A stretch of DNA of 64,000 bases, taken from contig NZ_KZ454936.1 of assembly GCF_002797315.1 (NCBI RefSeq), positions 929,133 through 993,132 of the forward strand, given 5' to 3'. The position numbers and the translations under genes are program-made. The notes beneath the pieces were generated by a model. It made no database searches, was not told where the DNA came from, and saw only the letters and a program-made list of their open reading frames with translations. Each line of letters starts with the position of its first letter. The first letter of the stretch is position 1. Of the stretch, positions 26,450 through 35,167 are shown piece after piece. Source of the DNA: Bacillus sp. FJAT-44742. GTDB taxonomy: Bacteria > Bacillota > Bacilli > Bacillales > Marinococcaceae.

Positions 26450-27094
26450 ATGGAAACGATTGTATCAGTCCTTTTGGCATACCTTATCGGCTCCATCAGC
26501 TTTAGCTACGTCATAGCAAAGAGAATTAAAAAGATTGATATCCGCCAGCATGGAAGCGGGAATGCCGGTGCTACCAATACACTTAGGGTACTTGGTACAG
26601 GCCCTGCGGTCCTGGTGCTGGCGTTAGATATTTTTAAAGGGGTTGCTGCTGTAGTTATTGCTCGTTACCTGGAGGCTGCCGAGGTGCTGCCAGCTTTCAC
26701 CGTAATTGGAGAGATGGAGGGAGTGGCTCCTGCCCTTGCAGGCCTGGCTGCTATCCTTGGTCATAATTGGCCGATTTATTACGGCTTTAAAGGAGGAAAA
26801 GGAGTAGCCACCACTATAGGGGTGGTGGCCAGCCTTGTTTTCTTTCCTGCTGTATATGTAGGTGTGATCGCTATATTGTCTATTATTATTACACGTTACG
26901 TTTCATTGGGTTCTCTTATTTTTGCTGCCCTGACTCCCCTTGCGGTCTTTTTGACGCTGGAGCATTATGATCATCCTATGCCTTATTTTTATTTTACAAT
27001 AGTTGTTGGTCTTCTTTCTATTTGGCGTCATCGTACTAATTTAGAACGGCTTGCAAAGGGCACCGAAAGTAAAATTGGCGCAAAAACAAAATAG
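26450..27094 (+). CDS. plsY: Acyl-phosphate:glycerol-3-phosphate acyltransferase
   Basis: An integral membrane enzyme that starts phospholipid synthesis by acylating glycerol-3-phosphate. The 214 residues span about five helices and show the three PlsY motifs: GSGNAGATNTLR, FKGGKGVATTIG, and the C-terminal SIWRHRTNLERLAKGTE. It is slightly longer than usual. ATG at 26450 follows GGGGGAGG. gpsA, encoded next, makes its substrate. Confidence 0.94.
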   Translation: METIVSVLLAYLIGSISFSYVIAKRIKKIDIRQHGSGNAGATNTLRVLGTGPAVLVLALDIFKGVAAVVIARYLEAAEVLPAFTVIGEMEGVAPALAGLAAILGHNWPIYYGFKGGKGVATTIGVVASLVFFPAVYVGVIAILSIIITRYVSLGSLIFAALTPLAVFLTLEHYDHPMPYFYFTIVVGLLSIWRHRTNLERLAKGTESKIGAKTK

Positions 27095-27142
27095 TAACGA
27101 TACATATAGGGTATAGAGGTGTGAGGGAAAGGAGTGAGGGAT

Positions 27143-28228
27143 GTGAAAGAAAAAGTAGCAGTGATCGGAGCAGGGAGCTGGGGAACAGCCCTTGCTATGG
27201 TCCTTGCTGATAATGGACATGACGTCAGGCTTTGGGCTCGGCGCAAAGAGCAGGTAGAGGAAATGAATAAGGAACATACCAATACTAGGTATCTTCCCGG
27301 CCGGGTGCTTCCTGAAAATATAAAAGGATATCATGATTTGAAGGAAGCAGTTTCTGGGGTGTCCTTTGTGCTGCTTGTCGTCCCGACAAAAGCAATCAGG
27401 GAAACTCTTCAGCATATGAAGCCCTATCTTAATTCTGAACCTGTGCTTATCCATGCAAGTAAAGGAATTGAGCCAGACTCATTAAAAAGAATTTCCGAAA
27501 TGATTGAAGATGAAGTGGAGGATAACCTGATCGGCTCTACCGTCGTCTTGTCAGGACCGAGTCATGCGGAAGAAGTATGTGAGAGGCAGCCTACAAGCGT
27601 GACGGTTTCATCTTTGGACGCACAAAGCGCTAAACAGGCTCAGGACCTCTTTATGAACAAGCATTTTCGTGTTTATACAAACCTTGACCTGATTGGGGTA
27701 GAGTTGGGTGGAGCCTTGAAAAACATTATTGCATTAGGTGTCGGTTTGACTGACGGCCTGGAATATGGGGATAATGCCAAGGCAGCTTTAATGACACGAG
27801 GCCTGGCTGAAATTGCACGACTTGGTATTAAACTGGGAGCCAATCCGATGACTTTCGCGGGACTGTCAGGGCTCGGGGACTTAATTGTTACCTGTACAAG
27901 CACTCACAGCCGAAACTGGCGGGCTGGTAATATGCTTGGAAAAGGTATGGATCTAAACCAGGTACTCAAAGAAATGGGAATGGTTGTCGAAGGAGTGCGA
28001 ACGACTCAAGCTGCTTACCAGCTTGCCGAGAGAGAAAGTGTAGAAATGCCAATAACAGAAGCACTATATGACGTTTTATTTAATGATCGCCTTCCTGAAG
28101 AAGCCGTTGAAAGGCTGATGGGCCGTGTGAAAAAACACGAAGTCGAAAACCTTTCTTTTCTTCTGGGACCGGATTTTCAAGGCGGTTATTCAGAAAAAAC
28201 TTCTCCTCCGAGAAGCGAAGACATCTAG
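27143..28228 (+). CDS. gpsA: NAD(P)-dependent glycerol-3-phosphate dehydrogenase
   Basis: It reduces dihydroxyacetone phosphate to sn-glycerol-3-phosphate for lipid synthesis. The 361 residues open with VAVIGAGSWGTALA (dinucleotide fold), then SKGIE and GPSHAEE motifs, and the catalytic Lys in LGGALKNIIALGVG. GTG at 27143 is chosen because AAGGAG lies eight bases upstream; the GTG at 27134 overlaps that site. The C-terminal tail is a little longer than in B. subtilis. Confidence 0.95.
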   Translation: MKEKVAVIGAGSWGTALAMVLADNGHDVRLWARRKEQVEEMNKEHTNTRYLPGRVLPENIKGYHDLKEAVSGVSFVLLVVPTKAIRETLQHMKPYLNSEPVLIHASKGIEPDSLKRISEMIEDEVEDNLIGSTVVLSGPSHAEEVCERQPTSVTVSSLDAQSAKQAQDLFMNKHFRVYTNLDLIGVELGGALKNIIALGVGLTDGLEYGDNAKAALMTRGLAEIARLGIKLGANPMTFAGLSGLGDLIVTCTSTHSRNWRAGNMLGKGMDLNQVLKEMGMVVEGVRTTQAAYQLAERESVEMPITEALYDVLFNDRLPEEAVERLMGRVKKHEVENLSFLLGPDFQGGYSEKTSPPRSEDI

Positions 28229-28229
28229 C

Positions 28230-28256
28230 ACAGTTTCCTCCCTTTTGCATAAGATA
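28230..28256 (+). promoter_or_regulatory. Candidate sigma-K promoter for spoVIF
   Basis: AC (28230-28231), 16 bases, then CATAAGATA (28248-28256). This fits the mother-cell sigma-K pattern AC-N16-CATANNNTA exactly. spoVIF of B. subtilis is a late mother-cell gene. Confidence 0.55.
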
Positions 28257-28288
28257 CCTTGAGCCAGAAACGAAAGGGAGGCATAAAT

Positions 28289-28546
28289 GTGAGTGGTAAG
28301 GATGGCTTTTTTGATAATGTAGAACGAAAAACAAATGTTAAACAGGAAGATTTATTTAAGCTGGCCCAGTCAGTGGAAGGGGCTAACTTTCAAGATGAAT
28401 CAACGGTTCGAAGGCTGATTAATGATGTTGCTCGTTTGGCAGGAGTAAAGGTCTCCAAACAAAAGGAAGATGAACTTGTAAAAGCTATTGTAAACAATAA
28501 CATCCCTATGGACTTTGCCTCTTTAAGTCAGCTATTTAGAAAATAA
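28289..28546 (+). CDS. spoVIF: Stage VI sporulation protein F (SpoVIF-like)
   Basis: An 85-residue protein whose FFDNVERKTNVKQEDLFKLA segment and central TVRRLINDVARLAGVKV segment match the SpoVIF (YjcC) family, needed for late spore coat assembly. The C-terminus (IPMDFASLSQLFRK) is also typical. GTG at 28289 follows AAGGGAGG. The predicted sigma-K promoter supports the assignment. In B. subtilis this gene is elsewhere; a copy after gpsA occurs in some other Bacillus species, as I recall. Confidence 0.8.
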   Translation: MSGKDGFFDNVERKTNVKQEDLFKLAQSVEGANFQDESTVRRLINDVARLAGVKVSKQKEDELVKAIVNNNIPMDFASLSQLFRK

Positions 28547-28673
28547 CCCTTTCTGGAAAATATATATTTTAAAAAAATGGGCCGGTGTGAAGGAACAAAT
28601 AAATGCTAAGCATATACTAAAATGAATCGGAAACTATGGAGCAGACTGCTTATAGAAAGAATTTAGTCGCAAA

Positions 28674-28707
28674 GAGCTGGAGAGGCCCCGTTCTCCAGTT
28701 CTTTTTT
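28674..28707 (+). terminator. Terminator between spoVIF and yphE
   Basis: AGCTGGAGA / TCTCCAGTT with a short loop, then seven T. Confidence 0.8.
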
Positions 28708-28766
28708 TGAAGAGGAATAGAAATACATAAAATTGTCATGAAAATCCTGGCGTGCAGACAAGCCTG

Positions 28767-28775
28767 TGTTATAAT
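28767..28775 (+). promoter_or_regulatory. Extended -10 promoter for yphE-yphF
   Basis: TGTTATAAT, a perfect TGn-TATAAT, 28 bases before the yphE start. Confidence 0.5.
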
Positions 28776-28802
28776 ATGTACGGTGAAAAAGGAGGGTGAG
28801 CT

Positions 28803-29015
28803 ATGAGCGCTTTAGATAATATGTGGTTTTCTTTTGTAGGATTATTTTTAATGTTTGTATCCGTAGCTTTTGCATTATTAGCAAGAGAAAAGCTATCAGG
28901 TATTTTTCGATTTATCGTATTATCTTTTTCCTTTGTTTGTTTAATGATTGCTGGTTTGATTGTATTTCTTGTTGTTTTTCGCGGCCCACTGGCTGATGCG
29001 GCTACCTTGCTGTAA
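28803..29015 (+). CDS. yphE: Small membrane protein YphE (DUF2768-like)
   Basis: 70 residues with two hydrophobic helices (about 8-27 and 35-60) separated by AREKLSG. Length and position between gpsA and the YphF lipoprotein match B. subtilis YphE. ATG at 28803 follows AAAGGAGGG. Function unknown. Confidence 0.7.
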   Translation: MSALDNMWFSFVGLFLMFVSVAFALLAREKLSGIFRFIVLSFSFVCLMIAGLIVFLVVFRGPLADAATLL

Positions 29016-29072
29016 GTCAGACCTCTCTAGACCTGGGAGTATAGTGCAATTGACGTAAAGAGGTGTAGCACC

Positions 29073-29792
29073 ATGAGAAAAGGAAAGCTTATAAGTATTT
29101 TAATTTTAGTATCTTTGGTTTTGAACGGCTGCATGTATCCACAGGAAAAGCGTGCTGAAAACCAAGTGCCTTACGACAACCAAATCCAGTCTGTCCAGAC
29201 TGCAGTAGATCAATATCAGCAGGACCACGGTGTGCTGCCTATTCAGACACGAGATGGAAACATACAAGAATATCAAAGATATGTGATAGACTTTAGAAGG
29301 TTAATGCCTCGTTATATTCAAGAACCTCCAGGTAATTCTTTTGAAAATGGAGGTACTTTTCAATACGTACTGATGAATGTCGAGGAAGATCCTGAAGTGA
29401 AAGTGCTTCAGCTTTCACTTATGCGTGAAATCCAGGAGTTCCAGCGTTTTGTCAATCAGTATATTAATAAGAACGGTTTTGCGCCAGTAGATGAGACAGT
29501 CGCTCCAGGATTGTTCACGATCGATTTGGACCGGTTAAATTACCATAGAGATGCAAGAGTGCAAAGTCCTTATTTCGACACTTATCTCCCTCTTTTAATG
29601 GATAGAAGCGGCCAGATCTATATAGATTATTCAATTGATTTGAATATGGCTCTCCGTGAATTTGACCACAGTTATGAAGAAGGAGAAGACATCAGGCAGC
29701 TTTTGGCTGAAGAATTTCCTGTTGTCCCGGCATTCTCTGTCCCTTATACGATAGAAGATGATGAACCAGTTTTCATGACAGAAGAGATATAA
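29073..29792 (+). CDS. yphF: Lipoprotein YphF
   Basis: 239 residues with a lipoprotein signal: a short basic start, a hydrophobic core, and the lipobox LNGC (Cys 20), so it should be anchored on the outer face of the membrane. The rest is acidic and soluble. Position and length match B. subtilis YphF. Start ATG at 29073 follows AAGAGGTGTAG. Function unknown. Confidence 0.8.
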   Translation: MRKGKLISILILVSLVLNGCMYPQEKRAENQVPYDNQIQSVQTAVDQYQQDHGVLPIQTRDGNIQEYQRYVIDFRRLMPRYIQEPPGNSFENGGTFQYVLMNVEEDPEVKVLQLSLMREIQEFQRFVNQYINKNGFAPVDETVAPGLFTIDLDRLNYHRDARVQSPYFDTYLPLLMDRSGQIYIDYSIDLNMALREFDHSYEEGEDIRQLLAEEFPVVPAFSVPYTIEDDEPVFMTEEI

Positions 29793-29799
29793 CAGTTCT

Positions 29800-29844
29800 A
29801 AACCTCTTTCTCCCTTATATAATGGGTTGAAAGAGGTTTTTTTG
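29800..29844 (+). terminator. Terminator of yphF
   Basis: An 11-bp stem AAACCTCTTTC / GAAAGAGGTTT with an 18-base loop, then a T run. Confidence 0.8.
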
Positions 29845-29858
29845 TGCAACAACGGGTG

Positions 29859-29930
29859 TGCCGGGAGCAGGTTCGACTAACCAAGAGGAGACAGGCAAAC
29901 CGTTGGCAGACATTTTCTCCTCTTCCGGCA
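29859..29930 (+). ncRNA. Candidate structured RNA element upstream of spoIVA
   Basis: TGCCGGGA (29859-29866) pairs with TTCCGGCA (29923-29930). Inside are two further helices: GGTT/AACC (29870-29882, 5-base loop) and GAGGAGA/TCTCCTC (29885-29891 with 29916-29922), the latter stacked directly against the outer stem. This makes a three-way junction. It lies between the yphF terminator and the sigma-E promoter of spoIVA, so it is outside both coding transcripts if those are correct. It could equally be folded on the minus strand. Confidence 0.3.
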
Positions 29931-29979
29931 GGAGCCAAGTAAGACGAAGCTTTCCTTATCTTTACTTTCATATTTTCAG

Positions 29980-30007
29980 TCATATCGTGTGGACAACATC
30001 ATAGAAT
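29980..30007 (+). promoter_or_regulatory. Sigma-E promoter for spoIVA
   Basis: TCATAT (29980-29985), a 14-base spacer and CATAGAAT (30000-30007) fit the mother-cell sigma-E pattern with the correct spacing and one mismatch in the -10 box (CATACAAT). spoIVA is known to be sigma-E-dependent. Confidence 0.65.
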
Positions 30008-30069
30008 GTAACGTCTGCCATAATAATTTCGTTAAAAAGGAAATATTATCTTGAACGGGAGGGGATCTC

Positions 30070-31551
30070 GTGGAAAAAGTTGATATCTTTAAAGATATCG
30101 CCGAACGAACCGGCGGCGACATTTACCTAGGGGTGGTTGGGGCAGTTCGGACTGGGAAGTCCACATTCATCAAGAAATTTATGGAGTTAGTGGTGCTTCC
30201 AAATATGGAAAGTGAGGCCGATAAGGCAAGGGCACAGGATGAGCTTCCGCAAAGTGCGGCGGGCAAAACAATTATGACCACAGAACCGAAGTTTGTGCCT
30301 AATCAAGCTGTTTCCCTGGAAGTTGATGAAGGACTTAAGGTTAATATCCGTCTTGTGGATTGCGTTGGGTATGCTGTCCCTGGAGCGAAGGGCTATGAGG
30401 ATGAAAATGGTCCTCGTATGATAAATACTCCTTGGTATGAGGAACCTATTCCCTTTCAAGAAGCCGCAGAAATAGGGACGAGAAAAGTAATTCAAGAGCA
30501 TTCAACCCTTGGCGTTGTGGTGACTTCAGATGGCACAATTGGTGAAATCCCTCGAGCCGACTATCTGGAATCTGAAACAAGGGTAATAGAAGAATTAAAG
30601 GAAGTTGGAAAACCGTTTATCATGATTGTCAACACCGTCAGGCCCCAGCATCCTGAAACAGAAGATCTGCGGAGACAGTTAGCCGAGGAGCACGATATCC
30701 CTGTCCTGGCTTTAAGTATTGAAAGTATGGGTGAGCATGACATTCATAATGTTCTGCGCGAAGTATTGTTTGAGTTTCCGGTGCATGAAGTCAATGTAAA
30801 CCTTCCGAGCTGGGTAATGGTGCTAAGAGAAGATCATTGGCTCAGAAATGAATATGAGGAATCTGTAAGAAACACTGTAAAAGACATTAAAAGGCTTCGG
30901 GATGTAGACAGGGTAGTAGACCAGTTTGCGACTGAATTTGAATTTATTGAAAATGCTAGTCTGGCAGGCATTGAAATGGGGCAGGGAGTAGCTGAAATTG
31001 ATTTGTACGCGCCCGATGATTTATATGATCAAATATTAAAAGAAGTTGTAGGAGTAGAGATTAGAGGAAAAGATCACCTTCTTCAGCTTATGCAGGACTT
31101 TGCTTATGCAAAAAGTGAATATGATCAAGTAGCTGATGCTTTAAAGATGGTAAAGCAGACTGGATACGGAATAGCAGCGCCAGCATTGACTGATATGAGT
31201 CTGGATGAACCGGAGATTATCAGGCAGGGTGCAAGATTTGGAGTAAGGCTGAAAGCAGTGGCTCCTTCCATACACATGATTAAAGTTGATGTCGAGTCTG
31301 AATTTGCCCCGATCATCGGAACAGAAAAGCAGAGCGAAGAACTTGTCCGCTATCTAATGCAAGACTTTGAGGAAAATCCATTATCTATATGGAATTCAGA
31401 TATATTTGGACGTTCCCTTAATTCCATTGTAAGAGAAGGAATCCAGGCAAAGCTTTCATTGATGCCGGAAAATGCAAGGTACAAACTTAAAGAAACGTTA
31501 GAAAGGATTATCAATGAAGGGTCCGGCGGGCTCATTGCGATCATTTTATAG
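30070..31551 (+). CDS. spoIVA: Stage IV sporulation protein A, coat morphogenetic ATPase
   Basis: It polymerises around the forespore using ATP and forms the base layer of the spore coat. The 493 residues match B. subtilis length (492). The N-terminal ATPase domain has Walker A GAVRTGKST (24-32, K30) and later VDCVGYAVPGA; the middle domain and a conserved hydrophobic C-terminus (GGLIAIIL) follow, the latter needed for attachment. GTG at 30070 follows GGGAGGGG. Confidence 0.96.
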   Translation: MEKVDIFKDIAERTGGDIYLGVVGAVRTGKSTFIKKFMELVVLPNMESEADKARAQDELPQSAAGKTIMTTEPKFVPNQAVSLEVDEGLKVNIRLVDCVGYAVPGAKGYEDENGPRMINTPWYEEPIPFQEAAEIGTRKVIQEHSTLGVVVTSDGTIGEIPRADYLESETRVIEELKEVGKPFIMIVNTVRPQHPETEDLRRQLAEEHDIPVLALSIESMGEHDIHNVLREVLFEFPVHEVNVNLPSWVMVLREDHWLRNEYEESVRNTVKDIKRLRDVDRVVDQFATEFEFIENASLAGIEMGQGVAEIDLYAPDDLYDQILKEVVGVEIRGKDHLLQLMQDFAYAKSEYDQVADALKMVKQTGYGIAAPALTDMSLDEPEIIRQGARFGVRLKAVAPSIHMIKVDVESEFAPIIGTEKQSEELVRYLMQDFEENPLSIWNSDIFGRSLNSIVREGIQAKLSLMPENARYKLKETLERIINEGSGGLIAIIL

Positions 31552-31582
31552 CTGAAAAATGCAGCGGCAGAAAAAAGTGGAA

Positions 31583-31606
31583 AGCCTCCTTCAGGAGGTT
31601 TTTTTG
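31583..31606 (+). terminator. Terminator of spoIVA
   Basis: CCTCCT / AGGAGG stem with a 2-base loop and seven T. Confidence 0.8.
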
Positions 31607-31641
31607 CTTTTGCCTTACAAGGAGCAGATAGCTGACTTTCT

Positions 31642-31670
31642 TTGCTTTTAAGAGGTCCCTGTGCTAAACT
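31642..31670 (+). promoter_or_regulatory. Promoter for folE-mtrB
   Basis: TTGCTT, 17-base spacer, TAAACT, with TG just before the -10 (TGC). It lies 39 bases before folE. Confidence 0.4.
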
Positions 31671-31708
31671 TTTTCAAGATAATACATTATTTTATGGAGG
31701 GCTAACGA

Positions 31709-32275
31709 GTGAGCACCTTTGATCAAGAGAAAATTGAACAAGCCGTTCGGATGATTTTGGAAGGCATAGGAGACGATCCGGACAGAGAAGGCGTAATAGA
31801 TACTCCTAAGCGTGTAGCAAAAATGTATCAGGAAATCTTTTCCGGAATAACCGAAGATCCATCAGAGCACTTGCGCACTGTTTTTGGAGAAGACCATGAG
31901 GAACTTGTTCTTGTGAAGGATATTCCTTTTTATTCAATGTGTGAGCATCATTTAGTTCCTTTTTATGGGAAAGCTCATGTCGGGTACATACCAAAAGGCG
32001 GGAAAGTTACCGGGTTAAGCAAACTGGCAAGAACCGTAGAAACAGTAACAAAACGACCTCAGCTTCAAGAGAGGATAACATCAACCGTTGCAAACAGTAT
32101 TGTCGAAATGCTGGGACCTCATGGAGTGATAGTGGTAGTGGAAGCAGAGCACATGTGTATGACGATGAGAGGTGTAAAGAAGCCTGGATCTATGACGATC
32201 ACTTCTGCTGTAAGAGGAGTTTTTGAAAAAGATGAAGCTTCGCGAGCAGAAGTCCTTTCTTTAATAAACCGCTGA
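31709..32275 (+). CDS. folE: GTP cyclohydrolase I
   Basis: It converts GTP to dihydroneopterin triphosphate, the first step of folate synthesis. The 188 residues carry the zinc ligands in SMCEHH and HMCMTMRG, and the GTP-binding segments typical of the family. GTG at 31709 follows GGAGGG. Together with mtrB it forms the mtrAB operon of Bacillus (mtrA is folE). In B. subtilis hbs lies between spoIVA and folE; no HU gene is present here. Confidence 0.95.
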   Translation: MSTFDQEKIEQAVRMILEGIGDDPDREGVIDTPKRVAKMYQEIFSGITEDPSEHLRTVFGEDHEELVLVKDIPFYSMCEHHLVPFYGKAHVGYIPKGGKVTGLSKLARTVETVTKRPQLQERITSTVANSIVEMLGPHGVIVVVEAEHMCMTMRGVKKPGSMTITSAVRGVFEKDEASRAEVLSLINR

Positions 32276-32307
32276 GTACGGAAACGTGAAGAGGAGGAAC
32301 CAGTGCT

Positions 32308-32526
32308 ATGGATGGGAAGGATGACTTTTTTGTCATAAAAGCAAAAGAAGACGGTGTGAACGTGATTGGCCTGACACGAGGAACGGATACACGTTTTCAT
32401 CATTCTGAAAAACTGGACAAAGGCGAAGTAATGATCGCCCAATTTACTGAACATACTTCAGCTGTCAAAATTCGTGGCAAAGCAGTAATCCAAACGAGTC
32501 ACGGGGAGATGGATACAGATTCATAA
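32308..32526 (+). CDS. mtrB: trp RNA-binding attenuation protein TRAP
   Basis: A 72-residue protein almost identical in pattern to B. subtilis TRAP, including [20 protein letters not shown] and [16 protein letters not shown]. The RNA-contacting residues K37, K56 and R58 of B. subtilis correspond to K35, K54 and R56. TRAP forms an 11-subunit ring that, with bound tryptophan, wraps 11 GAG/UAG triplets. Such a site exists at 42217-42294 in this window. ATG at 32308 is preceded by GAGGAGG. Confidence 0.97.
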   Translation: MDGKDDFFVIKAKEDGVNVIGLTRGTDTRFHHSEKLDKGEVMIAQFTEHTSAVKIRGKAVIQTSHGEMDTDS

Positions 32527-32531
32527 CTTAT

Positions 32532-32567
32532 GTGCTTTCACTGCATCTGCTGTGAAAGCACTCTTTT
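32532..32567 (+). terminator. Terminator of folE-mtrB
   Basis: GTGCTTTCA / TGAAAGCAC stem (with further pairing in the loop), then TCTTTTTG. Confidence 0.8.
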
Positions 32568-32636
32568 TGCCCTTTTGAAAGGGTTTGCCTAGAATACTTA
32601 TGGAAAAACAAGATGTTTAAGGGTTTTTCTTTTTTA

Positions 32637-32645
32637 TGCTATAAT
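32637..32645 (+). promoter_or_regulatory. Extended -10 promoter for the hepS operon
   Basis: TGCTATAAT, a perfect TGn-TATAAT, about 100 bases before hepS. The -35 region is poor. Confidence 0.45.
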
Positions 32646-32744
32646 ATAAAGACATGAATGCTTTTATTGTCACATTACATAGAATTTCTGTCGAAACGTA
32701 AGACAGTCATTTATGAACAGAATAGAGTATGGGGGACGTCACTA

Positions 32745-33560
32745 ATGAACAGTCAACATATTCTGGCATCTAAGATTGCTGAGATCAAAGAAAGCTTTTA
32801 CGAGCTTATTGATCACTCATATTTGGCCCGATATGTAAAGGATCCGACCGTAGACGAAGATAAGATCCTTTTCTTTTATACGATAACCGATCATTTACCA
32901 AAGAAAAAACAAAAAGAACAAATTCTCGCTGCCCTTTTAGTCGAGGCGGCGTTTGAAGTGCATGAATCCATATCATTACAAAATTTAGATTGTGACCAAA
33001 AGAAAAAGTCCAGGCAATTAACTGTGCTGGCAGGAGATTTCTTCAGCAGTCTTTATTACCATACTCTTACCAAAGGAAAACATTTTTCCGTATTAAATGT
33101 GTTTACGGCCTCCATACAACAAATGAATGAACACAAAATGACCCTCCATCAATCAGAGGTCCTAAGTGAAGAGGCGCTGGTGGAAGGAATAACAGGAGCC
33201 GAAACCGGGTTAATCAGAAATATGGCTGAATTTTATGGGAAAGAATGGATAGGTGCCGTGGCTGAAATCTTCTTTGTTTATAAACGTATTTCTGAAGAAG
33301 TAAACAAAGACTCTTCTGTTGTGGTGTCCGCTGTGGCGAACGCCATTAACCGTTATGTTACCGGGGGAGCGGAAAGCCAGCCGAAGAATTGGCCAAGTAC
33401 AGAAACAAAACGCTGGGCAGCTGAGAAGAATGAGCAATTTCAAGGCGAGCTTAAGTCTTTTCTTTCCAGTCATCCGCTTCCAGCTCCAATGGTGAACCGG
33501 ATTCAGGAAGTAATTTCAAAAGACAGCTATTATCAGGATAATGCAGTGGAAGAAGGGTAA
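32745..33560 (+). CDS. hepS: Heptaprenyl diphosphate synthase component I
   Basis: The regulatory, non-catalytic subunit of heptaprenyl diphosphate synthase; together with HepT it makes the C35 chain of menaquinone-7. It is all-helical, 271 residues, and lacks DDxxD motifs, as expected for component I. ATG at 32745 is chosen after GGGGGA; an earlier in-frame start at 32658 has no ribosome-binding site and lies on the promoter side. It opens the hepS-menG-...-hepT operon. Confidence 0.85.
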   Translation: MNSQHILASKIAEIKESFYELIDHSYLARYVKDPTVDEDKILFFYTITDHLPKKKQKEQILAALLVEAAFEVHESISLQNLDCDQKKKSRQLTVLAGDFFSSLYYHTLTKGKHFSVLNVFTASIQQMNEHKMTLHQSEVLSEEALVEGITGAETGLIRNMAEFYGKEWIGAVAEIFFVYKRISEEVNKDSSVVVSAVANAINRYVTGGAESQPKNWPSTETKRWAAEKNEQFQGELKSFLSSHPLPAPMVNRIQEVISKDSYYQDNAVEEG

Positions 33561-33562
33561 AG

Positions 33563-34297
33563 ATGGCAAAAACTAAAGAAGAAAGAGTGCATCAAGTATT
33601 TGAGTCAATACATGATAAATACGATATGATGAATTCTGTAATCAGTTTTCAGCGCCATAAAGCCTGGCGCAAGGATACCATGAAAAAAATGAAAGTTTTC
33701 GAAGGAGCAAAAGCTCTTGATATATGCTGCGGGACGGGAGACTGGACCTTGGCGTTAGCAAAAGAAGCAGGCGAGTCGGGGGAAGTCACTGGATTGGATT
33801 TCAGTGCGAATATGCTTCAGGTAGGTCAAAAGAAAGTAGATGCTTCAAAGTATGGCAATATAACTCTGATGCAGGGAAATGCTATGAACCTTCCATTTGA
33901 AGATGATTCCTTTGACTTTGTTACCATTGGTTTTGGCCTTAGGAACGTGCCGGACTATGATACAGTACTACAGGAAATGCATCGGGTCCTGAAACCAGGT
34001 GGACAAGCAGTCTGTCTGGAAACCTCCCAGCCTGAAAAGTCGGGATTTAAACAGGTATACAACCTATACTTTAAGTATGTAATGCCGGCATTTGGCAAAG
34101 TCCTTGCCAAAAGCTATGATGAATATTCCTGGCTGCAGGAATCTACAATGAACTTTCCAGATAAAAATAAACTTACAGGAATGTTTTTCCGTGCAGGCTT
34201 TGACCGCGTAGACGTTCAATCGTATTCCGGAGGAGTGGCTGCGACGCATTTTGCTGTTAAGAAAGGATCAGCTGTCCTAGAGGATGAATTGGGGTAA
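33563..34297 (+). CDS. menG: Demethylmenaquinone methyltransferase
   Basis: A SAM-dependent methyltransferase that adds the last methyl group to make menaquinone. The 244 residues show motif [14 protein letters not shown], the post-[10 protein letters not shown], and [13 protein letters not shown] plus VLKPGGQ, the UbiE/MenG signature. ATG at 33563 lies two bases after the hepS stop, after GAAGGGT. This step is shared by the classical and futalosine routes. Confidence 0.94.
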   Translation: MAKTKEERVHQVFESIHDKYDMMNSVISFQRHKAWRKDTMKKMKVFEGAKALDICCGTGDWTLALAKEAGESGEVTGLDFSANMLQVGQKKVDASKYGNITLMQGNAMNLPFEDDSFDFVTIGFGLRNVPDYDTVLQEMHRVLKPGGQAVCLETSQPEKSGFKQVYNLYFKYVMPAFGKVLAKSYDEYSWLQESTMNFPDKNKLTGMFFRAGFDRVDVQSYSGGVAATHFAVKKGSAVLEDELG

Positions 34298-34306
34298 ATT
34301 ACTGTT

Positions 34307-35167
34307 ATGCGAAAAATAAAGATAATACTTGAAATGATAAAATTTGAACACACTATTTTTGCTTTACCTTTTGCTTTTTTAGGAGCAGTACTTGGAAGCT
34401 TTGTTGTAGAAGGAACATGGCCAACGTGGTGGGAGTGGCTTTGGATCACCCTTGCAATGGTAGGGGCAAGAAGTGCTGCCATGAGTCTAAATAGAGTCAT
34501 TGATGCCAAAATTGATAAGGACAATCCCCGGACAGCAGGGCGGGCTATACCAGCAGGGTTGATATCAAAGGTGGAGACCTTAGCCTTTATTCTCTTTTCC
34601 TTTGCTCTTTTGTTCGTTTCTGCCTTTCAGTTAAATATGCTGGCTGTTTATTTACTGCCATTGGCTGTTTTCTTTCTTGTTTTTTATTCGTACACGAAAC
34701 GTTTTACCTGGCTCTGCCATGTATTTCTCGGTCTTACGATTGGAATAGCCCCACTGGGCGGCTGGGTTGGTGCGACAGGAACTTTGCAGCTTGAAGCCTA
34801 TCTGTTGTTTTTTGCTGTTGCTTTCTGGACAGCAGGCTTTGACGTTATCTATGCGACGCAGGATGCTGACTATGACCGGGGAGCAGGGCTTCATTCGATT
34901 CCCAGCAGGTTTGGCATCCGAAAAGCATTAATGTTTGCAAAGGCCTTTCACATACTCAGCTTTTCACTTCTATTATGGCTGTTTGCCGCCTCAACATTAG
35001 GCTGGGTATTTTTAGTGGGAGTCCTTATTGCAGGCGCCATTATGGTTTACGAACATTCTCTGGTATCAGCAGACGATTTATCAAAAGTGAATGTGGCTTT
35101 TTTTACGATGAACGGAGTGATAAGCATAGTAATGCTTGTTTTCACGATAGGAGATTTATTAATATGA
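34307..35167 (+). CDS. mqnP: UbiA-family prenyltransferase (futalosine-pathway MqnP type)
   Basis: A polytopic membrane enzyme (286 residues, about eight or nine helices) with the two Asp-rich motifs NRVIDAKIDKDN and YATQDADYDRGAG of UbiA-family aromatic prenyltransferases. Because UbiX and MqnA genes follow directly, and HepS/HepT provide the C35 chain, the likely role is prenylation of the dihydroxynaphthoate intermediate of the futalosine menaquinone route rather than MenA of the classical route. The symbol rests on that context. Stop overlaps the next ATG. Confidence 0.75.
   Translation: MRKIKIILEMIKFEHTIFALPFAFLGAVLGSFVVEGTWPTWWEWLWITLAMVGARSAAMSLNRVIDAKIDKDNPRTAGRAIPAGLISKVETLAFILFSFALLFVSAFQLNMLAVYLLPLAVFFLVFYSYTKRFTWLCHVFLGLTIGIAPLGGWVGATGTLQLEAYLLFFAVAFWTAGFDVIYATQDADYDRGAGLHSIPSRFGIRKALMFAKAFHILSFSLLLWLFAASTLGWVFLVGVLIAGAIMVYEHSLVSADDLSKVNVAFFTMNGVISIVMLVFTIGDLLI

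Noticed and set aside
29870-29882. GGTTCGACTAACC looked like a tRNA T-arm
   Set aside because: The stem would be only four pairs with a five-base loop instead of the seven-base T-loop, and no acceptor, D or anticodon arms surround it.
29798-29983. A 61-codon minus-strand frame upstream of spoIVA
   Set aside because: No ribosome-binding site; it overlaps the yphF terminator and the structured element.
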